64,000 bases of DNA, taken from the NCBI RefSeq assembly GCF_031729055.1, contig NZ_JAVMIP010000013.1, positions 28,245 through 92,244 of the forward strand, given 5' to 3'. Under the pieces are notes generated by a model, which was given only the letters and a program-made list of their open reading frames with translations, did not search any database and was not told the origin of the DNA. Of the stretch, positions 9,925 to 18,734 are shown piece after piece. Source of the stretch: Pseudocalidococcus azoricus BACA0444 (GTDB taxonomy: Bacteria > Cyanobacteriota > Cyanobacteriia > Thermosynechococcales > Thermosynechococcaceae). Both the position numbers and the translations under genes were made by a program. How positions within the stretch are numbered: the first letter of the stretch is position 1; every line of letters begins with the position of its first letter.

Positions 9925-11460
9925 TTATTTAACCGAGGTGATGATCTTGTGGGGCTGTTTGTCAGGATAGAGCCGGTATTCCAAATAATCAAACCCACGG
10001 GCCGCAATCACAGTCATGATCAAGTAAATAATCGCGACAGTAGTGTAAATTTCAAAGGGCCGATACTCATCCGCGACAATTAACTGCCCTTTCCGAAACA
10101 GTTCTTCATAGCCAATCACGGCCACCAAACTGGTGTTTTTCAGCATCGAAATAAATTCATTCCCCAGGGCCGGAACCATTTGCCGAAAGGCCTGGGGAAA
10201 GACGACATGACGTAAGGTTTGCCAGCCACTAAATCCCAAAGACTCGGCCGCTTCCTGTTGTCCTTTTTCGACCGCTTGGAGGCCACTGCGTAAAATCTCG
10301 GCCATGTAGGCGGCTTCATTCAAACTGAGGGCGGCCACAGAGGCGACAAAGCGGTTGGGACTAAAATCTAAGCCCAGGCCCTGGACAACTCCCGGAATCC
10401 CAAAGTAGATCATGAAAATTTGCACCAGTAGCGGTGTACCCCGGAAAAAGTCAATGTAGATGGCACTCAGTCCCAGGCCCCATTTGTTTTGAGATAGACG
10501 CACCAAGGCTAAAACCAGGCCCCCCGCAATTCCCAAAACAATGGATGCGGTGGTGAGTTGGAGGGTGATCACAGTGCCTTGAAGCAGGGCAGGAACGGCA
10601 CGAAGGGAAGTTTTCAGACTGTCCCACAGTCCTGATTGCGTGGAAACCCTTTCTTGTTGGGCTGGGGCCAATGCTGGGAGGGCTGGAGCCGGGGCCTTGA
10701 ACCACTGGGTATAAATTTTGTCATAGGTACCATCTTTAAGAATTTTGTCCAGGCCTTGGTTAATCAGTTTTAGGTAGGGAGATTGCTGTTGGGTGGCGAC
10801 TCCATAATATTGTCTGGTTTCTTCTTGCCGAAAGACTTGAATTTGGCTGAATCCACCGCGAGCAATACTGTAAAGCAAGGTCGGTGTGTCGTTAATGATG
10901 GCATCGACATTTTTGCTAATCAGGGATTGGATACTCAAATCGGTGGAGTCGTAAATAATCACATTGGCGTTGGGGATTTTTTTAGCCTCGTCTGCAGAAG
11001 CCGTACCAATTTGAACCGCAATTCTTTTACCTTCTAAGTCCTTAAAGGTTTTTAGGTTACGGTTGGCCGGTAAAACCCCAATCGCGAGGGTAGCTTCAAA
11101 GTAGGGGCGCGAGAAATCCACCACCTTGAGCCGATCCGCCGTAATTGTGATCCCAGAAGTCGCTGCTTGAATTTGTCCGACCGCTAAAGCCGGAATCAGA
11201 CCATCAAAGTTCATGGTTTTGAATTCCACCTCCAGGCCAGCCGCTGCCCCCACCGCCCGCATTAAGTCCACATCAAAGCCAATTACCTCGCCTCCCCCTG
11301 GTTGAAATTCAAAGGGAGCGAAGGTAGGTTCCATGCCAACTTGCAATATCTTTGGAAGTTCTTGATCACTGCGAGTACAGCTAGAAATAGCTAGAAAAAT
11401 GATCAAAATGCCACTCAAAACAAGACGGGGCCAGGCCTGGAACACGGGGGGATACTCCAC
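9925..11460 (-). CDS. fused solute-binding protein and permease of a polar amino-acid ABC transporter
   Basis: A 511-residue single-chain fusion. Residues 1-28 form a membrane-export signal ending in SSC, consistent with a lipoprotein cleavage site. About residues 38-265 form a family 3 solute-binding domain (GMEPTFAPFEF, IGFDVDLMRAV, GITITADR), and about 285-505 form a GlnP/HisM-type permease with the EAA loop (EAAESLGFSGWQTLRHVVFP). It would bind an amino acid such as glutamine and pass it through the inner membrane. Fused SBP-permease proteins of this type are known. No ATPase gene lies next to it, so it must use one encoded elsewhere. The start appears to be GTG. Confidence 0.88.
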   Translation of the reverse strand: MEYPPVFQAWPRLVLSGILIIFLAISSCTRSDQELPKILQVGMEPTFAPFEFQPGGGEVIGFDVDLMRAVGAAAGLEVEFKTMNFDGLIPALAVGQIQAATSGITITADRLKVVDFSRPYFEATLAIGVLPANRNLKTFKDLEGKRIAVQIGTASADEAKKIPNANVIIYDSTDLSIQSLISKNVDAIINDTPTLLYSIARGGFSQIQVFRQEETRQYYGVATQQQSPYLKLINQGLDKILKDGTYDKIYTQWFKAPAPALPALAPAQQERVSTQSGLWDSLKTSLRAVPALLQGTVITLQLTTASIVLGIAGGLVLALVRLSQNKWGLGLSAIYIDFFRGTPLLVQIFMIYFGIPGVVQGLGLDFSPNRFVASVAALSLNEAAYMAEILRSGLQAVEKGQQEAAESLGFSGWQTLRHVVFPQAFRQMVPALGNEFISMLKNTSLVAVIGYEELFRKGQLIVADEYRPFEIYTTVAIIYLIMTVIAARGFDYLEYRLYPDKQPHKIITSVK

Positions 11461-11672
11461 AAAACAAGCTCATCATACCCTGTACCATAGCGGGGGGCGG
11501 GGGCCTGAACAGTAGCGCGTGACGCATTTTTGAGTTGGCTATTTCCTTGGATATATAATATATTCTTACCCGGATCATAAGAATTTTGACTCGTTGATAG
11601 CGGTCTCTTTAACACGATGACGACTAATTTGCTGTTTTGTGATCACTATGATGCCTGAGAGTTGCATTGTTG

Positions 11673-13172
11673 CTACAGGTGATTGCTTTGGCGATAGGTT
11701 TGACAGAGTTCTAAAAACCGTTTTGGCACATTCAGACAGCCCCCAAAATGCAAATGGACATAGGACGCATAGACATTGCCTAACTGCCAGCCTTCTGTTT
11801 GGGGCCTGCTCCCGTCATAGTTGGTCAGGTGATAGAGGGGAAGAGTCGGTCGGGTTGTTAAGGTTGAGCGATGAAACTCATGGCCAACCATGATCTGAGC
11901 ATCGGGAATGAGGGCGTTAACCAGGCCTGGATTGGGTTGGATCTGCCGATAACCGAGGGTGAGCCGTTTTCCCATTTGGGCCGTGGTGGGTAAAATTCCC
12001 AGCATTGGATAAGAATGTTGCTCAAAGTCCACAATGGCCTGGCAGAGATACATTAGCCCGCCACATTCGGCATAGGTTGGCAAGCCTTGGGAAATGAGGT
12101 GATGTAATTGCTGGAGGAGGGATTGATTGGCACTCAACTCAGCGGCAAACATTTCGGGGAACCCACCGCCCAAATATAGGCCGTGAATGTTGTTCGGTAA
12201 TTCCCGATCCTTGAGGGGACTCCAGGCCACGAGTTCAAAGCCCACAGATGCCAAAATATCCAAGTTATCGGCGTAGTAGAAGTTAAAGGCGGCATCTTGG
12301 GCAATGGCTAACCGACAGGGGGCCTCAGGTTGATGTTGGGGTTCAGAACTTGCAAGTTGTAGCTCAGAGGTCGGGTAGTCTAGTTCAGAGGTTGAAATGT
12401 CCAGCTTAGAGGTCAATCGTTCTGACTTAGGGGTTGAATGGTCTAGGTCAGAGATTAACGGTTGTGGGATTGGTGGGCTTAAGAGGGGAAGTAGGTGATC
12501 CCAAACAAAACTGGCCTGGCCCAAGGTGGCGAGACGCTGAATCAACGCTGGCAGTTCAGGAAGTTCATCGGTGGGAACCAGGCCCAGATGGCGATCCGGG
12601 ATAGTAATGTCTGCTTGCCGATAAAACACCCCCAGCAGTGGCATATTCAGGCTTGATAAGGCCTTTGACAACAACTCTAAATGACGTTCACTACTAACTC
12701 GGTTCAAGACAACACCGGCAATCCTTAACTGGGGGGCATAGGTTTGATAGCCATGCACAAGGGCCGCAATCGAGCGCGAGGTTCCCCCGGCATTTACCAC
12801 TAAAACAATGGGTAACTGTAATAAATCGGCAATATGGGCCGTGCTGCCTCGATCCCAAGGGATGGCCGGGTTAATCAGACTAGAACTAGCCCCATCAAAT
12901 AAGCCCATTACCCCCTCAATCACAGCATAATCACAAGCAGCCGTATGGTGGGCAAAGCAATCTTGAACGTAAGTTTCTGAGGTTAAAATGACATCCAAAT
13001 TCCGACAAGGGCGACCCGTCAGGCGGCGATGAAACATCGGATCGATATAGTCGGGGCCAACTTTGAAGGATTGAATTATTTTGGAGTGCTGTTGGGCTAA
13101 GGCTGCTAAAAGCGCGAGAGTGACGGTTGTTTTGCCAACTCCGCTCCGTTCACCTGCAATCACTAATGCCAT
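11673..13172 (-). CDS. cobB: cobyrinic acid a,c-diamide synthase with an internal heptad-repeat linker
   Basis: A 499-residue CbiA/CobB enzyme, which amidates the a and c side chains of (hydrogeno)cobyrinic acid with glutamine and ATP. The N-terminal dethiobiotin-synthetase-like domain shows the P-loop AGERSGVGKTT and DPMFHRRLTGR. The C-terminal glutamine amidotransferase domain has YAECGGLMYL (nucleophile Cys) and a terminal catalytic His in SYVHLHF. Between them lies a Ser/Thr/Glu-rich linker of about 45 residues made of six seven-residue repeats (DxSTSEL-like), which makes the protein longer than usual. The linker is probably flexible and functionally neutral. cbiG-cobJ lies about 1.3 kb away on the same strand. 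Confidence 0.93.
   Translation of the reverse strand: MALVIAGERSGVGKTTVTLALLAALAQQHSKIIQSFKVGPDYIDPMFHRRLTGRPCRNLDVILTSETYVQDCFAHHTAACDYAVIEGVMGLFDGASSSLINPAIPWDRGSTAHIADLLQLPIVLVVNAGGTSRSIAALVHGYQTYAPQLRIAGVVLNRVSSERHLELLSKALSSLNMPLLGVFYRQADITIPDRHLGLVPTDELPELPALIQRLATLGQASFVWDHLLPLLSPPIPQPLISDLDHSTPKSERLTSKLDISTSELDYPTSELQLASSEPQHQPEAPCRLAIAQDAAFNFYYADNLDILASVGFELVAWSPLKDRELPNNIHGLYLGGGFPEMFAAELSANQSLLQQLHHLISQGLPTYAECGGLMYLCQAIVDFEQHSYPMLGILPTTAQMGKRLTLGYRQIQPNPGLVNALIPDAQIMVGHEFHRSTLTTRPTLPLYHLTNYDGSRPQTEGWQLGNVYASYVHLHFGGCLNVPKRFLELCQTYRQSNHL
12339..12464. repeat. six degenerate 21-bp tandem repeats inside cobB
   Basis: Six adjoining 21-base units begin at 12339, 12360, 12381, 12402, 12423 and 12444. 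Each has a TTCAGAGGTTG-like core. On the coding strand they give seven-residue repeats such as DISTSEL, DYPTSEL and DHSTPKS. Unit length is a multiple of three, so copy-number change keeps the frame. They fall exactly in the linker between the two domains of the synthase. Confidence 0.8.
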
Positions 13173-13213
13173 ACTCTTATTTTCAATTGCATATTCAGAT
13201 TTTGATACAGATT

Positions 13214-13552
13214 TTACATGGTTCTTATCGGCAGATATAGTTTGTGTAGATTTTTCTGAAATTGTTGAAATTCATATTTAAGATGGAAATGTGTTACTCG
13301 TTCATCCAATGCCTCAGTAATTACAGCCAATGATGCCACATGAACAGAACTAACTAAAGCCCTTTTGATTGAATTAATCAAGATCAGTTCACCAAGTCTC
13401 TTTCCTTACTGTTTCTGATTAACCCCCAGACAGACTAACATGGTCGTAGGCAGTAAAGGATAGCGTGGTAACTGTTTAGTAAAGGTTTCATCGAGCAAAG
13501 ACCAAGGAAAGTGCTTCTGACTATCTAAGGGTTAATTTTAAGCTTCATGTAC
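13214..13552 (-). pseudogene. decayed GNAT toxin (TacT-like) next to its DUF1778 antitoxin
   Basis: No long open frame exists here, but one minus-strand frame from about 13531 to 13214 reads as the last two thirds of a GNAT acetyltransferase toxin: LPRYPLLPTTMLVCLGVNQ, then a TAA stop, then GKRLGELILINSIKRALVSS, LAVITEALDERVTHFHLKY and a KLYLPIRTM ending. The nonsense codon falls in the acetyl-CoA-binding loop, where intact toxins read QGKGLGE. A short start (MKLKINP, stop) lies about 3 bases after the antitoxin stop but in another frame, implying deletion of about the first 55-60 codons plus a frameshift. The toxin should be dead. Confidence 0.8.
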
Positions 13553-13825
13553 CTAACACATATCTTGATAAAAATGAGTCGCAGCATTTAGAGCGGAATC
13601 AGGTTGAGGTGGATTTAGCATAGACTCAACAAATGCTTGACTATCCGCCTGATTGAGTTTTATAACTTGATGTTTGACAATGACTCCATAGGCTTCTGCT
13701 TCAACCATGGTAATGACAAATTTCGTGAGGGAACAGCCTTTAAGATCAGCGGCTTTTTGTAAAAGAGCTTGGGTTTCTGGATTGATCTGGGCTTCGAGGC
13801 GGGCCATTTTGTTAAGTGTGCTCAT
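13553..13825 (-). CDS. DUF1778 (TacA-like) antitoxin, orphan
   Basis: A 90-residue ribbon-helix-helix antitoxin. The segment ARLEAQINPETQALLQKAA, followed by KGCSLTKFVITMVEAEA, is the DUF1778 DNA-binding core, and the C-terminal half, with SQAFVESMLNPPQP, is the toxin-neutralising tail. Such proteins bind and inhibit GNAT toxins that acetylate charged tRNA, and they repress their own operon. The frame is intact, but its toxin partner immediately downstream is broken, so this is now a solitary antitoxin. Confidence 0.85.
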   Translation of the reverse strand: MSTLNKMARLEAQINPETQALLQKAADLKGCSLTKFVITMVEAEAYGVIVKHQVIKLNQADSQAFVESMLNPPQPDSALNAATHFYQDMC

Positions 13826-13988
13826 GATTTACGTGGTAGCTTTGTCTATTGTAGAGGGACTAGACCTGCCTATGGGGCGTTTATTTTAAAGCTATCCAGG
13901 CCCGGGGACAAATATCATTAGAAAATGGGGCAGGGGCAAGCCTGAATGTTATCTAAACCATTCCTAAAGGTACAGGGGTTAATCAGCG

Positions 13989-14414
13989 ATGGATGAGTTA
14001 ATGGAGTTACGAGAACTGGTTGAAAATCAAGACTATAAAAAAGCCCTGTTATTGATTGATGAACTAGAAGAAATGTCCAGGGAAGACAAATTAGCCAAAA
14101 TCTACAGCCATGCCGTGGTCTTGTTAGTGCATTTAATTAAGCAGGCCGCCGAGGAACGGACTACCCGCTCTTGGGATTTTTCAATCTACAACAGTATCAA
14201 AAGTATTAAACGAATCAATCAGCGGCGAAAAGCAGGGGGATTCTATGCCAACACAGAACAATTAAATGAGATTCTTAATGATGCCTTTGATATTGCTTTA
14301 AGAAAGTCAGCATTGGAGGCCTTTGGGGGGATTTATACAGAAATGCAACTGTTAGAAAAAATAAATCCAATAGAACTCCAACAGCAAGCATTAGATTTAA
14401 TCAGTGGCAGTTAA
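13989..14414 (+). CDS. DUF29-family protein
   Basis: A 141-residue, mostly helical, charged protein of the type annotated as DUF29 in cyanobacteria. The stretch AKIYSHAVVLLVHLIKQAAEERTT followed by SWDFSIYNSIKSI matches the family's central helices, a conserved block around an H-L-I/L-K motif and a following S-W. The function of DUF29 proteins is unknown. They are multicopy and often sit near mobile or toxin-antitoxin genes, as here. The gene converges on the cbiG-cobJ fusion with 24 bases between the stops. A second, broken member of the family is at 53396. Confidence 0.7.
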   Translation: MDELMELRELVENQDYKKALLLIDELEEMSREDKLAKIYSHAVVLLVHLIKQAAEERTTRSWDFSIYNSIKSIKRINQRRKAGGFYANTEQLNEILNDAFDIALRKSALEAFGGIYTEMQLLEKINPIELQQQALDLISGS

Positions 14415-14438
14415 GGGTCTTACTTTTGACTCCTTGGC

Positions 14439-15875
14439 TCACGATAACTCAGAGACAGAATCAGGATAAAAACGCGGTGTATAGACCCACTGGCGGGAGT
14501 TATGCTGAATCAGTTTTGTTTGACTCGAACCCATAATCACAACCGTTCGCATATCCACTTGACTAACATCTAAGGTTTCTAAGGTTTGGATGATTACGGT
14601 TTGCCCAGGCCGGCCCAAATTCCGCCCTAAACTGCCGGGGGTTTCTGGGGGGCGATACCTTAAGAGTATTTCCTTTGCGGTTTCTAATTGCCAGGTGCGT
14701 TGGGACGAGACGGGATTATAAAAGGCAATGACAAAATCGGCCTGGGCAGCGGCGGTAATTCGCTGGGCAATGGTCTCCCAAGGCTTGAGAATATCGGACA
14801 AAGAAATCACACAGAAATCATGCCCCATCGGTGCGCCCACTAATGCCCCGGCGGCCTGGAACGCGGAAATTCCCGGACAGACTTCAAGTTCAATGCCTTC
14901 CCACTCTGGTTTAGCGCGCTGCTCCAAGACTTCAAACACTGCCGCCGCCATGGCAAAAATGCCCGGATCTCCTGATGACACGACTGCGACAGATTTTCCC
15001 GTTGCGGCTAAGTCTAAGGCCATTTCTGCCCGATCTAATTCCACCCGATTATCAGATTCGTGGCGGTTAATCTGGGGTAAACGCAGGGATTCAACTAAGT
15101 TCAAATAGGTTTTATAGCCGACCCAATCCGTAGCTGAGAGCAAAGCCGTTTTCACTTCCGGCGACATCCAGGCCAAATCCCCCGGCCCAGTACCAACAAT
15201 GACTAACTTTCCGGGTTTAGCTTCAGTCAATTCTGGATAATACCGATAAATTAACTGCTTAGAACTGGGATTAAATTCAGATAAGGGTGTTTCTAAGTTA
15301 GTAATTTCAATGACAAGATCACTGGCCTGGTCGGATGCTAAAAAGGGAATTTTACTCTCGGTTAACCAAGGGGCTGTTCCGATGAGTTTAATTGAAGCTC
15401 CAGCCAGCAAGTCCGCTAAAAAATCTTTGGCATCTTCAGGGTTAACGAGCTGATAGTTTGGGGGTGGTGCAAGTAAGGCAGTTTGAAAGCGAATCTCTCC
15501 AGTCGTGGTGATGGCTGCATTTACTTCTAAAATATTGGCAATCTGTCGCGCTAACTGATTAGACCCCTTTAGACCCCCCAACAACGGTACAACCGCACTC
15601 CCATCTTCCGCCACCGCCAATACCGGGGGTTCCTGCCATTTATTGCTTAGGAGTGGAGCTAATGTCCGAATCAAAATTCCCGCCGCACAAAACCCAATAA
15701 TCGGCACTCCAGCTTGAAATAATTCCCGCACGGTCTCGCCAAAGTCTGTATAGGCAATATCCGGGGCCTGGGTGCGATTGGCTAATCCATAAATTCTTGC
15801 ATGGGGGAACTGGGCCGTAATTTTGCGGGCGGTGATCAGGCTGGCCTGGTTCAAAGTAATCAATGCAATAGTCAT
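14439..15875 (-). CDS. cobJ: CbiG-CobJ fusion: cobalamin precursor hydrolase domain plus precorrin-3B C17-methyltransferase
   Basis: A 478-residue two-domain cobalamin enzyme. About residues 1-215 are CbiG-like (RELFQAGVPIIGFCAAGILIR, then AVAEDGSAVVPLLGGLKGSN), the N-terminal and central parts of cobalt-precorrin-5A hydrolase. About residues 222-478 are the SAM-dependent methyltransferase CobJ/CbiH (IVGTGPGDLAWMSPE, VSSGDPGIFAMA, CPGISAFQAAGA), which methylates C17 and contracts the ring. The usual CbiG C-terminal domain is absent. Such fusions occur in cyanobacteria. It is on the same strand as the other corrin gene at 11673, but toxin-antitoxin debris and an opposite-strand gene lie between them. 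It is four bases from the GIY-YIG gene upstream. Confidence 0.9.
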   Translation of the reverse strand: MTIALITLNQASLITARKITAQFPHARIYGLANRTQAPDIAYTDFGETVRELFQAGVPIIGFCAAGILIRTLAPLLSNKWQEPPVLAVAEDGSAVVPLLGGLKGSNQLARQIANILEVNAAITTTGEIRFQTALLAPPPNYQLVNPEDAKDFLADLLAGASIKLIGTAPWLTESKIPFLASDQASDLVIEITNLETPLSEFNPSSKQLIYRYYPELTEAKPGKLVIVGTGPGDLAWMSPEVKTALLSATDWVGYKTYLNLVESLRLPQINRHESDNRVELDRAEMALDLAATGKSVAVVSSGDPGIFAMAAAVFEVLEQRAKPEWEGIELEVCPGISAFQAAGALVGAPMGHDFCVISLSDILKPWETIAQRITAAAQADFVIAFYNPVSSQRTWQLETAKEILLRYRPPETPGSLGRNLGRPGQTVIIQTLETLDVSQVDMRTVVIMGSSQTKLIQHNSRQWVYTPRFYPDSVSELS

Positions 15876-15878
15876 CTA

Positions 15879-16775
15879 TCAAACCCCCAAAAGCTGCTCA
15901 ATGGGTTTCAACTCCGGCATTCGATATGCAATGTAATCCTCATGAGTCAATTGCCTACGTCGCTTGAAATGGGAATAATAAATATCCCAGTTCTCTTGTT
16001 GTATGGTTATGGCCTCTTGTAAATTTGCTGGATTTTTAAGAGCGAAAATTGGTTGATTGCAAATATCAAATAGCATCAGCTTATCTTCATGTTCTTCAAG
16101 CCAGTTTGATATAGATGAGAATGCAACAAACTCATAAAGGACTGGATTTAAGGAAAAGCTATAGATTTTTAGGGGATTTATTGATAATTTATCCTGATGA
16201 CAATAACTTTTATGAGCACACCATGAATCTCTAAACAGAATTCCTTTTCTTTTTTGAGACTTCAAATATGATTTTTCAATTATATTGCAATCCTTGTATC
16301 CTATAATAATCAAGATAGATATTGCTTCATTTAGTTGGTCATTTTTATTGATTTCAAGTTGATTATAATATCCTAAAACTGCGGATCTATATCTTGGCGA
16401 GTTTGTGGCTTTATCAGTAATGACCTTTAATATACGCGTAAATTCCTCATCTGCACTTAAGTTTGGTCTTGTGTAGTTTTTAACTTGAGTGAAGTTTAGA
16501 GATGGCTTAAATTTACTAATGTACTCTGTTTCTGTTTCTTTGAGCTGATGAATAGGTATACTTTTCCAATGAATTTGATACTGTCGCCTCATATTTGTTC
16601 GTTTAAGTTGATCATGCCGATGATGTTTTCTTCCTTCCCAACGAGAACAAAGATTAGTTGAAAGCCCAACATACCAAACTTTATCAGAGGCATCAACTAC
16701 AACATAAATTCCTGGTGTTGATGGTAAACTTTCTCGTTGCTCAAATTCCACACTTGGCCAAATCTTCCATTCCAT
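15879..16775 (-). CDS. GIY-YIG domain protein with an uncharacterised C-terminal region
   Basis: A 298-residue protein. Residues 18-95 carry a GIY-YIG nuclease-like domain: PGIYVVVDASDKVWYVGLS gives the GIY and YVG signatures, followed by SRWEGRKHHRHDQL with the expected basic residues and later E82/E84-type acids. The remaining 200 residues are unfamiliar and may bind nucleic acid or a partner. It is clearly more AT-rich than the cobalamin gene it adjoins, which suggests horizontal acquisition. It could be a stand-alone nuclease or a remnant of a mobile-element function. Only four bases separate it from cbiG-cobJ, so that operon may be read through from here. Confidence 0.75.
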   Translation of the reverse strand: MEWKIWPSVEFEQRESLPSTPGIYVVVDASDKVWYVGLSTNLCSRWEGRKHHRHDQLKRTNMRRQYQIHWKSIPIHQLKETETEYISKFKPSLNFTQVKNYTRPNLSADEEFTRILKVITDKATNSPRYRSAVLGYYNQLEINKNDQLNEAISILIIIGYKDCNIIEKSYLKSQKRKGILFRDSWCAHKSYCHQDKLSINPLKIYSFSLNPVLYEFVAFSSISNWLEEHEDKLMLFDICNQPIFALKNPANLQEAITIQQENWDIYYSHFKRRRQLTHEDYIAYRMPELKPIEQLLGV

Positions 16776-16858
16776 ATAAAAACTCTAATCACAACTCTTT
16801 AATTATCAGTAACTAAGAGAAGCAAGTCATTAGAACCAATTCTATTTCCATTGACACT

Positions 16859-17194
16859 TCAAACTGTCCAATTTTCGATAAGTAGCCCTGATACTTTGCT
16901 AAAATCCTGGTGATTACGAGTTAATAGGATTAGGCCACGGCACAACGCGATCGCTGCAATCCGAGCATCCATCTTTCCGAGTTGAATCCGCTCGTATCCT
17001 TTGACTAATTGCTCCAGATTGTTGGCACGGTTAATGTAAGTATGGCTACCTAGCATCTGTTCTTGAAATGTCACAATCGAGACAGCAAAATCTGACAATG
17101 CATATTGAGCCATGCGAGTCGAAAGGTTTGTGTAGTCTTGCCCTGCTTTTCTCTGAAGAATGCTCAAATGATCTGTGTCCAATAAATATTTCAT
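16859..17194 (-). CDS. VapC-like PIN ribonuclease toxin with an internal in-frame deletion
   Basis: A 111-residue PIN-domain protein. The N-terminus [15 protein letters not shown] and the C-terminus LLTRNHQDFSKVSGL are typical of the 140-145 residue VapC family common in cyanobacteria. The middle, between GYERIQ (about residue 71) and GKMDARIAA, is missing about 33 residues that intact relatives carry, yet the frame is preserved. The four acidic active-site residues remain (about D6, E45, D76, D97), but loss of two central helices should disturb folding. It starts inside the antitoxin stop as an ATGA overlap, the classic toxin-antitoxin coupling. It may be an inactive toxin kept in frame. Confidence 0.75.
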   Translation of the reverse strand: MKYLLDTDHLSILQRKAGQDYTNLSTRMAQYALSDFAVSIVTFQEQMLGSHTYINRANNLEQLVKGYERIQLGKMDARIAAIALCRGLILLTRNHQDFSKVSGLLIENWTV

Positions 17195-17418
17195 GACTCG
17201 TCTTGCAGTTTAAGAAGCGATTCATCCTGACGCACTGCCCGACCATAAGCAAGCACTTCTTCAAACTCAGGCTCATCCTTAAAAGACCCGGTAATTTCTT
17301 GTAGCCAATTGATTGGCTGAGATGTTAGAACGTGCATTTGTAGTTCTACGATTGCCTTTTCTGCTGCGGTGACTCGCTCCTCCAAAGAAGTATGAATTGC
17401 CATGCCATCAACTGTCAT
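17191..17418 (-). CDS. antitoxin partner of the PIN-domain protein
   Basis: A 75-residue acidic protein that overlaps the toxin start by four bases. An N-terminal coiled-coil (about residues 10-30, [17 protein letters not shown]) is followed by a conserved C-terminal block around [20 protein letters not shown] and GRAVRQ. This layout is found directly upstream of many cyanobacterial VapC toxins and is expected to wrap the PIN active site. An ATG at 17403, five codons in, is an equally plausible start. It is divergent from aroB, and the two start regions nearly abut. Confidence 0.75.
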   Translation of the reverse strand: MTVDGMAIHTSLEERVTAAEKAIVELQMHVLTSQPINWLQEITGSFKDEPEFEEVLAYGRAVRQDESLLKLQDES

Positions 17419-17482
17419 CGCCCTAAACTCCTATTTCCATCTATGGGATGCTAGAGTCATAAACCCTAAAGCTAGTTTAACG

Positions 17483-18592
17483 ATGTTATCTCGATCCATT
17501 CCCGTCAATCTGCCCAACCAGGCCTACAAAGTGGTGATTCAAGCTGGGGGACAAGCAGACCTCGGATCAATTCTCCAAGCCCAAGGACTGGTTAAACCCG
17601 GTCAAAAGCTTCTAGTCGTTTCTAACTCGCAAATTTTTCGCCATTATGGGCCAGACATCATGGACTCATTGCTCAATGCAGGGGCAGATGTGGAGAAATG
17701 CCTGATCCCGGCCGGTGAACGCTACAAGACCCCGAAAACCCTCCAGAAAATCTATGATGCAGCCTTAGCTCACAGACTGGAACGCGGCTCGGCCTTGGTG
17801 GCCTTGGGGGGCGGTGTGGTCGGGGATATGACCGGATTTGCGGCGGCGACTTGGTTGCGAGGGATTGGCGTGATTCAAGTTCCCACCAGTTTATTAGCGA
17901 TGGTGGATGCCGCAATTGGAGGGAAAACAGGCGTTAACCATCCCCAGGGCAAAAATTTAATTGGGGCCTTTCATCAACCCCGCTTAGTCCTGATTGATCC
18001 TCATACCTTGCAAACCCTCCCCCGGCGAGAATTTCGGGCAGCCATGGCAGAAGTGATTAAATATGGGGTGATCTGGGATGCAGAGTTATTTGACTTGCTG
18101 GAAAATGCTCTTGTCCTAGACCGGGTGGAAGCTCTGGGGGATGATCTCTTAGGTCAAATTCTGATTCGTTCCTGCCAGGCCAAGGTAGATGTGGTGACAA
18201 AAGACGAGCGGGAATCAGGGTTACGGGCGATTCTCAACTACGGCCACACCCTCGGTCATGCTCTAGAAAGTATTACCCAATATCGGCAGTTTAATCATGG
18301 AGAAGCGGTGGGCCTGGGAATGTTAGCAGCGGGGGAAATTGCGGTCAGGATGGGCCTGTGGACAGAAGTGGATCAAAGTCGTCAGATGCAGTTGGTGGAA
18401 AAAGTTAAGTTGCCCTCGGCCTGGCCTGGGGATTTAGATTTGGATACAGTGCTCACCCTGTTAAGCAGCGACAAGAAAGTTAAAGATGGTCAAGTCCGCT
18501 TTATTCTGCCCCAGGCCATTGGTCAAGTGATCATCCACGATCAAGTTCCGCCAGCCATTATTCGAGGGGCAATCCAATCTCTCCAGGCCTAG
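17483..18592 (+). CDS. aroB: 3-dehydroquinate synthase
   Basis: Second enzyme of the shikimate pathway: it converts DAHP to 3-dehydroquinate using NAD and a divalent metal. The frame is open from 17402, but the family N-terminus ([18 protein letters not shown]) begins after the ATG at 17483, which gives 369 residues, the usual length. The NAD-binding [19 protein letters not shown], the metal ligands in AMAEVIKYG and [11 protein letters not shown], and the later GEAVGLGM are all present. It is transcribed away from the VapBC-like pair. No other aro gene is in view. Confidence 0.94.
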   Translation: MLSRSIPVNLPNQAYKVVIQAGGQADLGSILQAQGLVKPGQKLLVVSNSQIFRHYGPDIMDSLLNAGADVEKCLIPAGERYKTPKTLQKIYDAALAHRLERGSALVALGGGVVGDMTGFAAATWLRGIGVIQVPTSLLAMVDAAIGGKTGVNHPQGKNLIGAFHQPRLVLIDPHTLQTLPRREFRAAMAEVIKYGVIWDAELFDLLENALVLDRVEALGDDLLGQILIRSCQAKVDVVTKDERESGLRAILNYGHTLGHALESITQYRQFNHGEAVGLGMLAAGEIAVRMGLWTEVDQSRQMQLVEKVKLPSAWPGDLDLDTVLTLLSSDKKVKDGQVRFILPQAIGQVIIHDQVPPAIIRGAIQSLQA

Positions 18593-18734
18593 TCCCATTC
18601 CGAGGCGCGATGCAGATCACCCATAAACCAGCATCCGACTCAAAATTGGGCCCAAAACTGCCAAAGCTCAAAACCAGGGAACATGAAACAACTGATCACT
18701 GGCTTTGAACACCACATTGGGAGATGACTAAAAC

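Noticed and set aside
12339..12464. 21-bp repeats considered as a CRISPR array
   Set aside because: The units are contiguous without spacers, lie within a coding frame, and no cas gene is present.
5250..16950. HIP1 octamer GCGATCGC enrichment
   Set aside because: Only two copies were noticed (about 5254 and 16946), close to chance for this length.
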